Shown in pieces: positions 20,957 to 32,694 of a stretch of 64,000 bases of DNA. The translations under genes and the position numbers were made by a program. This DNA comes from Rhizophagus clarus (taxonomy: Eukaryota; Glomeromycota; Glomeromycetes; Glomerales; Glomeraceae). Position 1 is the stretch's first letter. The number at the start of each line of letters is the position of its first letter. The stretch is from positions 1,612,001 to 1,676,000 of the forward strand of contig BLAL01000239.1 in NCBI GenBank assembly GCA_015698045.1, given 5' to 3'. The notes below the pieces were generated by a model, which saw only the letters and a program-made list of their open reading frames with translations, did not search any database and was not told the DNA's origin.

Positions 20957-21113
20957 TGGGATCTTTGCAATAGAAAGGTATGAAACTCAAAAAAAAATAA
21001 AAATTTAATTAATATTAAATTTACGCTTATTTTAATATAAAAAACATAATTAGCATATAAAGTAAATTTAAAAATTTTTTTGAGTTTCGTACCTTTCTAT
21101 TGCAAAGACCCCA
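20957..21113. mobile_element. 157-bp MITE, copy 2
   Basis: Same length and termini as 9456-9612, with a handful of substitutions (for example GGGATC for GGGGTC at the left end), and flanked by TA on both sides. It lies between genes. Confidence 0.85.
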
Positions 21114-21596
21114 TATGGTCAGTTTGTGTGACATATTAATTTTCGTATATATATTCGAAAAACATATTAACCTTTATTTTTTCATGAGAAAACGTGAAAG
21201 AATGTCTAGAAGCAACACAGGACTAACTCTAAAAGTAAATATTAACATCAAAAGCATATGTTATGAAGGGCTGAGGACTTCGCAATTTTAAGATTGCTAG
21301 GCGTAAAACTAGCTATGGTCTTTCCGAGTAGATTTACATGTGAAAAGGTATAAGGATTCTGTTTACATGTGCTTCCATGAAACTCTTGGTATCATACGAC
21401 AATGATAATCATTCTTCTTATCTCCTTAACTGCTCCCAGCAAGATATAAAGCATGTAGGAGTATATGGAAATTCAGCCAACTTTTCGCAAAAATATTTTC
21501 TGTAAAATAACGCAAAACAAGGTATGTATATGCCATAAATTATATATGTATGGGAGCAAGTTTTTCTCACTATGGGCTTGTATTTAGGAAAGCAAG

Positions 21597-21881
21597 ATGA
21601 CCAATATTATTCTCAATTGTCTTATCGTTCCGGTGGAGGATTTTAATAATGTCCAATGTAATGCGGTACATCACATGATTATAATTAGTACAGGCCAACC
21701 AGTCAGTGTTCTTATAAATACAATTAGAGGCAGATTAGGGCTAAATGTTGAATTAAGCATTTATTAAATTCATCCCGGAAGTATTCAAGAAAAGAAAATG
21801 GAACTGCAAGATCAGATTTCTAAATTTTTTAGTCAACAACCTCAGGCGAAATTCTTTCATGTTACTGTATATTCCCATTAA
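21597..21881 (+). pseudogene. Crinkler-like ubiquitin-fold header remnant
   Basis: From ATG 21597 a 94-codon frame opens with I-I-L-N-C-L-I-V-P and has V-S-V-L-x-N-T-I-R and F-S-x-Q-P landmarks of Crinkler-type N-terminal headers, with one in-frame TAA (S-I-Y-stop-I) and a double stop at the end. No effector body follows directly; the next gene is the SAM-nuclease at 22187. It is probably an orphan header left by recombination. Confidence 0.5.
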
Positions 21882-22186
21882 TAATTCGTTGCCTCTGGCA
21901 ACAGCGCTATAGTAGCAAATTTTATGTATTGTAGGCCTGGGCTACCGGCAACATTTTCATTTATTTCTTTTATTTTATAAATAAAGTATTTTTATTGAAC
22001 ATACATGAGAAATGAATCACGTGTAATGATGCAATGCCTGTGCTACATAAAAACCTATATTAATGCCCAGTATTCTCTTTCCCGAACAGAAATAAAATTT
22101 TATCTTACTCTGGAACGTAACACTATTTTTTATCTGAGCCTATTTCCACTAGCCGTTAAGGCGCTAAAGCATAAAAACGTAATACT

Positions 22187-23274
22187 ATGTCCACCTTAAC
22201 AGCTGAATACGACTCTTACTTGGTTGAGAACTGGAATACAGAAACCCTTGTCAATTTTTTGAAAGAGCAAAATCTCAAACTTGATGACGATGACTTGGGA
22301 ATACTCTGCAAGCGAAAAATCGATGGTCAAGTCTTTCTTGATATGAGTAAGGATGATTTTATGCAAGCTGGGTTAGAAATGGGACCAGCTATGAAACTTG
22401 CAAAAGAGGTTCAGGCCCTCAAAGAAAAGCTGAAGCGTGTGTTCTTCTCGTACCTCAGCTTAAGTGAGGTGTTAGCTAAATATAACCTCGTCTCTGAAGG
22501 AACAGAAATTATACCCCTTTTCATACTACAAACCTATGAAATCAAGGAGGACAATAAGCATTTCGTGCTGTGTATGGCTGATATCAACTTATGGCTTCAG
22601 AGTTATGGAACATTGGTGATGACAAGTTTGGAGTCCATGCATAATGAGTACGTTTCAACTATACTATATACCGCCCTTCGAATTGCAGAAGACGCTACAA
22701 ATAAAAAGTTTAGCATGAAACCAGAATACAAAATAATTGGAGATGAAAGTTGCGGACAGGTCAATTATGCCATCAAGGTAAGCATTTTATTTTGTCATCC
22801 TCACACATTGCTCTTATGCCCTATGGGACCCCATTTGTTAACTTACCATAAACTATAAATGATTAGGATGAGGAGAGTCTTATTTGTGTTACTGAAGATA
22901 AAGTTCAGCAAAAGTTAACAGAAGGCTTTGCTCAGAATATCAAACAGCTCGAAAGTTCATATAAAACGAACAAGAGAAAATGAAAGCGGGGTGATGATTA
23001 TTTTGATTATCTTTACGGGATCGTGACATCTGCCAGGGATTGGCATTTTCTCCTCTATTCTCCAGGTGAAATTTTACAAGCAAGTAAGGCCCCCTTTAGC
23101 ATCAAATTTGTCAAAGAATCTTTAGTTGAGAACTCCGAAGAATACCAAACATTGCATAAGGATGTGAGAAAGATTTTTGGTATAATCGTGGGTTTGTTAA
23201 AAGATAGAACATATGCTGAAGAAGAACCTGAAAGAAAGAGGGTTAGGATAGAGGATTATCGTTCAAAAAAATAA
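22187..23274 (+). pseudogene. SAM-domain protein with a PD-(D/E)XK nuclease-like C-terminus
   Basis: Two exons (22187-22777 and 22867-23274) joined by a GT..AG intron in phase 0, about 332 aa. Residues 10-85 form a sterile alpha motif (W-x-T-E-x-L-V-x-F-L and M-x-x-x-D-F-x-x-A-G-L-x-M-G-P). Across the junction there is a G-Q-V-N-Y-A-I segment and T-E-D-K, resembling the D...E-x-K of REase-fold nucleases; Asn at 22763 stands where I recall Asp in relatives. An in-frame TGA at 22981-22983 (CGA to TGA would explain it) breaks exon 2. SAM-nuclease fusions are abundant in Rhizophagus-like genomes and resemble Crinkler-system bodies. They are possibly effectors or genome-conflict proteins. Confidence 0.65.
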
Positions 23275-23456
23275 TCATGTATAATAACATAGACGTCATA
23301 TATCATGGGCTATGTCCCGAACATTTGTATTTATTTTTTGCATGTATTAATAAAAAAAAATGAATTTTGCAGGTATATATGATAAGCTAAAAAATATATA
23401 GTCATGGAACCGCCATTCTAAATTTATAAATAAATTCATCTGTATCTAATAACATT

Positions 23457-24008
23457 TTAATAAAATATTCGTGCTAGAGCTAGTATATGTCCTTGCCCTA
23501 AAACATTCATCTTGGTGAATGCATCATATAATGCACCTGGTCTATGCTTTGAAGGAGCTAAATTTGAATGATAGAGAAATTTCATAAGCACGTCATTCCT
23601 CCAAGTTTTCATCTCTTCTTGCTCCCAAGTTATTCCTATTAACATAGTCAAGTTATTAATGGAATAGTTCATTTAGATTAGATTCTGGAGCGAAGATCGT
23701 TTATTTTTTTCTAGAGTAAATAGACTCATTCCTCCTATAATAGCAGACTCCACACAAATAATAAATTTTTCATGAATATCTGCTCTAATTGCTAAGATAG
23801 ATAAAGGCGGAATTAAGGCTGAATAGTAGAAGTCGACTAGGGGATCTAATTCAAATTCACAGACGTATGTGTTCCCAATATCTTTTAAATAATCTGAAAG
23901 TCTATTAGCGTATCTGTAACCTTCACGAATCAACTTCTGGAATAACTTACCATTTGGGTCGATCTATCAGCCGGTTAGAATATTGAGTACTGTTTTTTCC
24001 GCATCCAT
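23457..24008 (-). pseudogene. Adaptor-motif family protein, right copy
   Basis: A 184-codon minus-strand frame from ATG 24008 with in-frame TGA and TAG near residue 14-15 and TAA near 23673, and no frameshift. The N-terminal I-D-P-N-G-K-L-F-Q-K-L-I-R-E-G-Y stretch parallels the adaptor-like motif of 18182-18679. The C-terminal W-R-N-D-V-L-M-K-F-L-Y-H and P-G-A-L-Y-D-A-F motifs are shared with it. It is divergent from 24129-24344 and forms the mirror of the 17609-18679 pair. Confidence 0.5.
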
Positions 24009-24128
24009 AATTGATGATTTATGCTGTGGTATATGATCAATCATTTATGATATACTTTTTTCACCACAGTTCAATTCGGGGTTTTTTCCATAATTTGAAA
24101 TCAGATTTCTACAATATAAATACTTCAG

Positions 24129-24344
24129 ATGGATCATCTTATCTGTTCCTACATTAAAAAAGATGGAAGTATTTGTGACCGTATTTGCACTTGCTTAGCA
24201 GTATGCTCACTCCACTGGAAATTGGGTGCAAATAAAATGCTAAAATCTCCATGTAGAATATGCTTTAAACCTATATTATCTTATACGGGTTATTGCTCCA
24301 AGCATGCCAAAAAAATTTATCATCACCTCGAAAGAGAGAGATAA
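24129..24344 (+). CDS. Small Cys/His-rich, probably zinc-binding protein
   Basis: An intact 71-aa frame with nine cysteines and several histidines in spaced pairs (I-C-D-R-I-C-T-C, C-R-I-C, Y-C-S-K-H), consistent with one or two small zinc fingers. It is homologous to the frameshifted 17609-18071. The start is set by the only upstream ATG. Its partner or nucleic-acid target is unknown. Confidence 0.55.
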   Translation: MDHLICSYIKKDGSICDRICTCLAVCSLHWKLGANKMLKSPCRICFKPILSYTGYCSKHAKKIYHHLERER

Positions 24345-24522
24345 CGAATAAGCTTGTCATAATGATGATGCCTACTTGTATGATGGTCGTTTACTTTAGT
24401 AAACCCCTATTAATAAAAAATTTCTCTTGGCATTTTTTTCTGAGATCGCACGGACCCAGAAATTTTTTGATAATTTTCAGAACATTGAATAATTTCTTTC
24501 ATATATAAAATTATTATTGATC

Positions 24523-26113
24523 ATGTCCGTTAATGAATCTAATGCATTCGAGTTTGAAGTATTGAAACAGCGCATCACTGAACTTGAGGCCAAAAATTCT
24601 AGGGTTTTAGCTGAGAAAGCCAAGTTTTTAAAACTAATTGCAGAAGAGAGAGTAAAATATGAAGCTGAGAATGCCAAGCTCAAGGGTAGAATCGAAAAGT
24701 TAGAGAAAAGTAGGGCAGATGCTGATGCTAAGAATGCTAAGCGTGATGTTGTGAATGCCAAGCTTAAGGATAGAGTTGTAAAATTGGAGCAGGATTATGG
24801 GCAGGTGCAAAGTGATTCGATGCCTTTAGTGTCTTTGTTTACTAGAAGTAAACCTGTTGTTATACCTGATTGTGAAACAAAAGATGCGGTACCAAAAGTG
24901 CAGTTTTTTACCAATAATCTAATATCTGCAAACTCCAAGACATCAGAGGACAGGAAAATGGATGCTTTCTTGGATGGTGCATAAGAAAAGCGTTAGTGAT
25001 GGAATAAAGCAACGTAATAAGGAGAAGAAACTTCAAAATGATTTGATTGCTCAGGACTCAGTTATCCCTGACTCAAGGAATAATTGGTTGATTTCAAAAA
25101 ATTTGGAAAGTCTTAAGAAAACTGTGACAAATTTGTTACGATCAGACTATGTACATATAAATACCTCTGAAGTATCTGGATTGGTACAGAATGATGAAGT
25201 TGATGTAGTTGACACAAGTCAAATCATAGAACAAGGACTAATTTATGAATTGATCCAGAATCAATGTGAAATATCCTGCCAAAATGATTCCACATCCTTG
25301 AATGACAAAATTAATAAATCTTGTATTCAAGATATGGAAAACTTAATTCCAGACTCTGCAGAAAGTTTATCACATTTGTTTGATAAAGCGGTTAAAAAGG
25401 GTCAAGAAGAAATTTTGTGTTGGTATTACTATTCCCTTGAATTTGAAAACAGGGTCAAAAGTCTTATAGCTGACGGTACTATTAAGGATAAAACAGCACG
25501 AACAAAAATTTATAAGGAAATGAAACCTTTTCTACCTTGCATCACAGATGCAAATTTACGTAAAAAAACTCAGAGAGCCTGGAAGATTCTTAAATTATTT
25601 GGGGAAGAGAGGGTGGGCATTGCTAAAATCAAGCAGGTAACATATAGTGCAAGCAGTATTTCGGGATTAACTAATGCTCAGATTCAAAATATAATAGATC
25701 ATGTGACTTCAAAAACCGTGACAAATTTGTCATGATCAATCTATATATCTCCAAAGATTAAAGTAAATACTCTGGCCAAATCATTAACTTCTGGCCCAAA
25801 TGCATCAGAGACACAAGCGAGGAAGCAAGGCTTGGATTCGGCTAAGATAAGTACTTCGGCAAATATATTATCTGCACTTCAATCTAATACAACTTATGAC
25901 TGAGCCTATTTTCGCAACAAAACATTGGATCAATACCCTGCTTTATATAGGGAATTTAGTAGTGAAAATTTTGACTATTACGGAATTACTGACGAGAGAT
26001 TATGTCCATTATGCGAATTAGAGCATGGTGATGAGGAAAGCATAGAAGGTACATATAAAGCCGAATCCTATTTTATTAAATGTGAACAGCGCGAAATTGA
26101 GATAGTTGCATAG
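24523..26113 (+). pseudogene. Coiled-coil family protein, near full length
   Basis: The N-terminal ~115 residues form a long coiled coil (repeated E-N-A-K-L-K-x-R-x-x-K-L-E). After a +1 frameshift near 24960 the frame continues with K-x-V-S-x-x-I-K-Q-R-N-x-E-K-K, the L-F-D-K-A...E-E-I-L-C-W-Y domain, K-T-Q-R-A and S-S-I-S-G-L-T. After in-frame TGAs at 25733 and near 25900 it ends with C-P-L-C and F-I-K-C-E-Q-R-E-I-E-I. I recall this architecture as a very large lineage-specific family in Rhizophagus irregularis. A shorter relative lies in the left arm (9044-9835). Function is unknown. Confidence 0.65.
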
Positions 26114-26219
26114 TCAGGTCACTTTGTGACTACATTTGCTTACTACGCTTGATTATTTATTTTTTTACACGTCAACTAATATCTAATTAGATTGATTTGC
26201 AATTATAAAAAAAGGCAAC

Positions 26220-26738
26220 ATGACCAAAACTGATAAAATATTAACTTCCGAATATCTGGATTGGCATGCCAAATTAAGTGGACTACCAAGTGTTTTAATG
26301 GATAAGATTCGGTTCAGCTTATACAAAAAATATAAAAAAGAAACTGGGCATGAGCCATGGCAACTATCAGAAGCTGTGATAAGTATATCAGAAAAATCTC
26401 AAGCCTCTGATTTCAAGCCTATCACCTTCGAAGCCAAACCCAATCTAGAATTAATTATCAAATCCGTCTTAAAGCACTTCCCATACTTAAAATTCTGAAA
26501 TAGTTTCAGGGGGATTGATAATTATGATTTTACAACACCTCAGCCGTGGAGCTCACCATGCCCTATCTGTGATGGAAAACATGGGAATAATGGATTACAT
26601 GGCTCATGGTACTGCGAAAATGGGAATCAGTTCCCTTATGATCCTGAATTAGCGAAGTTGTATTCTCAAGATAAGTTGGAATATTGTCTTACTTGCTTCA
26701 CTTCAAGCAATAAACTCAAGTTCGCAATAGTACCATAG
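26220..26738 (+). pseudogene. Cysteine-rich family protein, paralogue of 8367-8882
   Basis: A 173-codon frame with a single in-frame TGA at 26496-26498, where the relative has Glu followed by Asn. C-P-I-C-D-G, H-G-S-W-Y-C-E-N-G and Y-C-L-T-C are conserved. It lies directly downstream of the coiled-coil family gene, as in the other arm. A short intergenic spacer (26739-27029) leads to the variant effector gene. Confidence 0.6.
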
Positions 26739-26955
26739 CATAGTTTATAAATCTTATTATTATCAAGCTATTGTATTTATTTTTTTCATCACTAATTAAT
26801 AAAGTACCTTCTCGCTTATCACCTGATATGTAAAAACTACACGCGTCACGATCTCAAAGTTTAGCACTTTTTTTATATGAAGTATTGTAAGATGTAATTT
26901 TTATAATCTGGTGTGACAGAGTAATGAGTCAGATCAATCTGTACGACATTCGATT

Positions 26956-26967
26956 TCTCATATATAC
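26956..26967 (+). promoter_or_regulatory. TATA-like element of the right effector gene
   Basis: CATATATACC lies about 70 bases before ATG 27030, the same spacing as the TATA-like element of the mirrored gene. Confidence 0.35.
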
Positions 26968-27029
26968 CCCCATAACCCAAAAAACCCAAAAAAATTTCTT
27001 TCTCGGATTAAGCAATTTGTAATACCAAA

Positions 27030-28953
27030 ATGGAAGCACTAACGACTCTTAAAACGGAAATTAATCGTCTTGGTTTCACTCCAAATGAGCAAGACAGTTT
27101 GCGTAAATACTTCACTCGAAACGTAGAACAAATAAATGTTGTTGTGACTTTTCTTCCTGACTACACAACGGATGATGAGAAGCGGGGTTACTTGAAGTCT
27201 TTAATATCCACGCCTGGTATGTTTCAACCTTGCGCATGCTGTCACATTCGCCAATAATACCGAATACTTACTTATTCTTGTGCTTTTTTTCCTGCTTCTT
27301 ATCGTCAAACCCGCCCAAAAAACACATTCGCGTTATCGTAGAACAACCCGTTGCTGGTAAGTGAGTCGTAATAAGTTCGTCAACGTATTGAGTATTATGC
27401 AGTATTTTGATAATATCGTGTCAAATTTGCCGATACTTTATCTGCTTCTAACCTATCAGTGTTCTTTGTAATGCTTCACTAATTTTTTGACGCGTACTAA
27501 TGGAATAACGTTTATTACGCTTCTTTTCTAAGTAGGATCGAAGCGGAGTTTTGATGAAATGCAAGTCGACAGGACCGCCTTGATTTGCGATACTCTTATC
27601 CAATCATTCAATACTATCCCAAATCATGCAAATGATCTTAGACCTCTTGTTTCTGCACAACTTGTTCGAAAATTGCCCGTATCTTTTTACGAAGAGAAAA
27701 AATTTCCTCAGTTTGCTGAATATATCCAAACAAGTGATGATGAATGTGGAAGTAATCTAGCAAAACATATTTCCTGTCTACTTACTGACATATTTGAAAA
27801 GCAAGACTTTGATGATACATCGGAAGATATGGTACACTGGGGAATAGATAGTTTGATCAGGATCCCTCTTCAGATTTTTCGCGAGAGTCTTGGTGGAGGA
27901 GTGCTTCCAATTGAAATGGATCGGAACAGCAAGGATCAGGGAACAACAACTGTAGGAAATAAAAGACCAGATTTTTTATGTTGGATAAATGATGTGCTTC
28001 TATTTAAAGGCGAAGAGAAAGCTGATGCTAAGGATTTTTCAATTGCTGAGCGTGAACTTGAAGACAAATTCAACACGTTTGATCCTTTAAATTTTGGAAA
28101 CATACAGTTTATGTTATGTTATGCCGTAGCAGGACCGAATTTGCGTTTTTATGCAATCGATGGATCGCAAAATGCAAATCCGCTAAATCGCTTAGTTCCG
28201 CTTTCAAATCGTTTAGATATCAAAAACAGCCGAGATCGTGTTTCCATTCTCTGTATAGTGGTCAATATTGCACGCATAATTAGGACTGTGAGCGGTAGTA
28301 TTCACGGATCAATTGTTCCTATTGGGAAACGGATGAAATTAGAAAAATCGACGATTACATTTTTTGATGATTCGGTGGAGAAAATGGTCCCACTAAAAGA
28401 TCTTCCATATGGGAATGATGATGGTCGTGTTGCTTTTTTATTGACTGTGTATAATTGCGCAAAAGGTCACCCTGGACTTATCCAAATAAAGAAAGGTGGG
28501 GGGCCCAAAATTCGGAACCGAGGGACTTATAGAGTTGTGTTTGAAACGCGAGGTCGAAACTTTCAATTGAATAGTGAAAACGAAGCTCGTGAGATGGCGC
28601 GTAGTGTTCTTACCGGGTTAACCTGGTTACACGAAAACGATTATGTTCATTGTGATATTCGGCTTCCAAATATTGTCTTTGTTCCTGGTATCGAAGATTA
28701 TAAGTACGTTCTTATTGATTTTGAGCATAGTAATATAAGTGGATTTTCACCATCTGAAAATTTGAGGGATTGGGACCGTAGAACACTCAACAAGAAAAAT
28801 AAGTATACGATACAATCTGATTTGTATCAGTTTGCAAAGATGCTTAGAAATCTTAATATAGTGAATTCGGGAGTTGGAAATGATTTTTTAGAAGGTTTGA
28901 GCAATAAGAGAATTAATTCAAATAATGTGCTTAATCATAAATGGTTCGGGTAA
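27030..28953 (+). CDS. Effector with alternative header joined to the same nuclease-kinase body
   Basis: Predicted exons are 27030-27216, 27342-27356 and 27536-28953, all GT..AG and phase 1, about 539 aa. The 62-residue header is not the Crinkler ubiquitin-like fold; it is a helical segment with G-F-T-P-N-E-Q-D and F-L-P-D-Y-T-T-D that I recall faintly from other Rhizophagus proteins. The body is identical in sequence to the left-arm gene: P-D and E-x-K nuclease signature, H-C-D-I-R kinase-like loop, D-F-E. A branch-site-like TACTAAT precedes the last acceptor. Sequence identity with the left arm begins inside intron 1, so exon 1 alone differs. It is probably functional at the coding level. 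Confidence 0.75.
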
Positions 28954-31014
28954 ATCATGTTTATCTAACAATCCATGTTTAGAGATTAGCGGAAAATTGT
29001 TAGAAGGTTGCAAGATTTTATTAACATAGAGTACTTAGATTGTTTCAATAGCATACTATATATATTTACAACTTTGCAATGTATTATAAAATTTCACATT
29101 TGATTTTCTGCATATAATTAAAAAAATAATAAAAGTATTTTATCTGTTTGCTAATATAGAAACATTTCATTAACATAGTTATTTTTTCTTTTAGACTTTA
29201 TGATTTTACATACTGTGTGACTTAATTTGTTTGATCACACATAATTGTGTTTGATCAAAAATTTTTTCTTGGCAAAAACCGTTACCATTGGTAATGATCA
29301 AAGTCTCTAGCACTCCAAATTTGAGCATATGTATGAAAAAGCAAGTCAGCATCAATGTGGATGTAAATATGGGTAGAGCTATGATAGGAAGAATTAAAAC
29401 TTTTTCATTATCATCTATAACGGCCTTGTCTAAGAAAGATATTGAATACGTAATTGTTAAAGTGCTTTGGGGATAGTTTGCCCTGAGCGCCTTCGGCAGT
29501 GTATTACGCCACATATTACAGCGCTTGTGACTTGCATGTCTGGCAATATCTGTTATAGTGTAAAAAAAGTGTTCTGAAAACATATATTAATAAAGTTTAA
29601 CCAGTTCAGCCATTTATTTTTTTAATTGATACTGGCTACTGCATGATTAGTAAATTACATGTCCAAATTTTTTGATCGATACTGACCCGCATGATTAGTG
29701 GACACGCATGTCCAAATTTTTTGATTGATACTGACCACTGCATAATTAGTAGACATGCATGTCCAAATTTTTTTGTAGTGGACATGCATGTCTAACATTC
29801 CTTAACTCATACATAAACCCCTCCAAATTTCTCCAGGTTATGATGAATAGTGTACGTAATGAATAAGATTTAGACCACTCAAAAAAATTGTCACTGAGAT
29901 AAATATAGTCAGCACGTTCTCTGCAATCACGTGATCTGTGACAGTTAAACATCACAACCTGGAAAATGTCACGTGATATATATAGACCTGGAGAAATTTG
30001 GGGGGCTGCTGTATAAGTCAAAATTCCTTTGTATTGCGCCAAGATTTCTGCACCTGTGTCTTTAATTTTTCCAGAATATAATTAGCAGATCATCTTGTGA
30101 TTTAGCTGAAAGCGCTATGTATAGAAACTCGTCAGCTTCTGGAATACTCCTAGAACTATCAAGGAACAATCGAATAAAAATGAATCTGATATTTATTATA
30201 GTATACTTGTTACAAACTGCTATAAATTATTGAAATTGCTATAAATCTCTTAATTGCAAAAAACGCTATAAATCACTAATTTACTAATAAATATATCTGG
30301 AGAAAGTAGTATTTTTATAGACGAAGTTTTTAATAAAACTGTACCTAAACCTATCAATCTCCGCCTGGATATGATATGAGGTATATTAGCGCATATATGA
30401 GAAATTATGCTAGATATGGTACTGATCCTGAAAAAAAAAATCAAAACAGAAAAACTATAGTCAAATTTCTATACAATCACACCCTATATAGTCAAGCCTC
30501 TACATAAGAATCCAATTTTGTGAAACTGACTTTTACTTAGTTAATTTACCTCTTTATAATCACAATTCAGTTATAATCACTATCACCGCATGATCTGCAA
30601 CATACATATTATTTTTACTAGTAATTAAATCTCTTTATAGTCACTATAATTTCAGTTATATCATAATTTCAGCCAGAACTATAAACAAATTTCCTTTTTT
30701 AGAATGTAGATTATAAGAAATTTTCAAAATTGTTTTTTATAAAATGACTATCACCCAAAAATATGCAATTCATGTAATTTATAATTTTATAATTTTATAA
30801 TTCAGGTCAAAACTAAGATAATTTTAATAATTTTATTTCTGATTTCTGATAAAAAAAATTATATACTATATATACAATCACACCTCTATACAATCACCAG
30901 TTAAGGATGTAACCAACTTGGTAATTATATGGAGGTTTGAATGTATATAATTATTTATTAATTATTAGATTGTGTGAAACTTTACAGCAATAGGCTGTTT
31001 GGGTAAGAGGTACT
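28954..31014 (-). other. Mirror of 4005-6064: non-coding, with the 58-bp repeat and pogo-like element
   Basis: This is identical to the left arm apart from a one-base A-run difference near 30855. It contains the GACATGCATGTC repeat (29623-29803) and the pogo-like element (30461-30943). The open frames visible here are mirrored in the other arm and show no family resemblance, so I call no gene. Confidence 0.6.
30461..30943. mobile_element. pogo/Tigger-like non-autonomous element (right arm)
   Basis: Mirror copy of 4076-4558 with the same imperfect terminal inverted repeats. Confidence 0.45.
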
Positions 31015-31893
31015 ATGCAAATACTGTTAGCTGAGAAATATTGGAGCGTTTACCATATGCACTGTCTTTATACAGGATTTGGCAAAGGTAAGGTGAGAGA
31101 TTATGAATATTACAGACCTAGGATTCATAAAAGTCAAATGGCTATTTGCTTCGATTACTGGAAATTACTAAAGATCACTGATGTAAAACTAAAAAAGACA
31201 TATTTCAACGGATGGCGCAAATATGAATATGAGATTAAATCCAAGGACTTGTTAAAATATCATTAGGATAATGAATACTCCAAAGCTAAAACTGAGGATG
31301 GAAGTGCTCAACTTATTCAAAGAGCTTATAGAAATTATAGGAAGAGGTCTGTTTCACTAGAAAAACAAGTTTGGGAGGCGGTTAGAAATAATAACACTCC
31401 TAGAGAAAAGAAGTTTCTTAGTATGCCTAGTAGAGATATTTATTGCACTGTAAACTTAAATATATGGTATTCTATTGATAGATTATATAGACCTTTTAAT
31501 GTTCCACTTGATCAATTTTATGATTATATAAGTTATTTGAAGCATAAGAGACGCCAATTGTCTAATAGATTAGCTATAGCAAGAAATAAAATATAATGTA
31601 ACTATACTGCGTCTAGCAAGTATACTAAACCCAAAAATATAACGTCAATTAAGCCTGTAGAAATCAAAGACTTTATGCCTAGTTTGATTAGTAAATTTTG
31701 GAATGAATCATGTTCATTGACTCCTCCTCTATTACCACTGAAACCATTTGCATTAATGCAATGTAGTGCAAGTGTGCCTAAGATTTCAGCTTATAGATTT
31801 GAAAGAAGCCAGGTCTTAATTGATGCTGAAAAATATTTTGATTCTGTGCGAAAAAATGCAAAAAAGGAGATAAACTTAATATCCTTAAACTAA
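31015..31893 (+). pseudogene. IQ-motif-like family protein, decayed copy 1 (right arm)
   Basis: One continuous frame with in-frame TAG at 31264-31266 and TAA near 31594. The IQ-like I-Q-R-A-Y-R-N-Y-R-K-R core follows the first stop. The part before about 31620 is identical to the left arm. The C-terminal part differs (for example Ala-Glu for Thr-Gly near the end), which marks the edge of the homogenised tract. Confidence 0.5.
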
Positions 31894-32084
31894 ATATTAA
31901 TATAACTATATTTATAAATTATAACTTATCTGTGATATATTTTTTTGCAAAATGAATATCTACATGTAATGAATGTATCACCTGCCAGATAAAAAATGTG
32001 ATCTACCTATTCTGGGTTAGATCCTCTAATCTATAACTATTTTAATAAAGTATTTTTTTAAAAAGTTTAATGAAACGCTCTTGG

Positions 32085-32694
32085 GAATTCTTGATTACGA
32101 GATAATATAACTATCAGTTTGAGAATTTTTATGCAATAGTTATCCAGCAAGCTTACAGGAATTACAAGAAAAGACCTGAATCTTTAACAAAAAAAGTTTG
32201 GGAGATAGTAAGGAATGATGCTACTCCTAATGATAAGAAGTTTTTAGGTATGAAAAATGAATAGGGATATCATCCTTCAGGACAAATTTGGTATGATGAT
32301 TATTGCTTTTCAGCAAAAAATGATTGGATATACGAGAAGAAAGTCCAATTATGGGAACGATTAGGTTTTGTAACATTAATACTTGTTAATAAATTATTAT
32401 ATCAATAAGGCTATATAGTTGTTAGAGATACATATTGGCCTAACATGTTAAAATGGCTACAGAATCCCAAATATTATAGTATTCATAAAAAATATAATTA
32501 TGCATACTTCATCAGAATTTTGGATTGTGAGAAATATAGGAGTAAATCAGTAGAAATATAAAACATATGTGATTCACCAACATTAAGAACATATTATGTT
32601 CTAGAAAAGTATTTTACCGTAAATTTCTCAGATTTAGATGATAATTGTAAGTTTGTGCGCCAAATTTTTCAGATTAATCCTTGACCCAGATCCC
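32085..32694 (+). pseudogene. IQ-motif-like family protein, decayed copy 2 (right arm)
   Basis: Mirror of 2327-2925 with I-Q-Q-A-Y-R-N-Y-K-K-R, stops near 32264 and 32406, and an extra stop (S-V-E-I-stop) that the left copy does not have. It ends at TGA 32692-32694, where the left copy has TAA. Confidence 0.45.
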
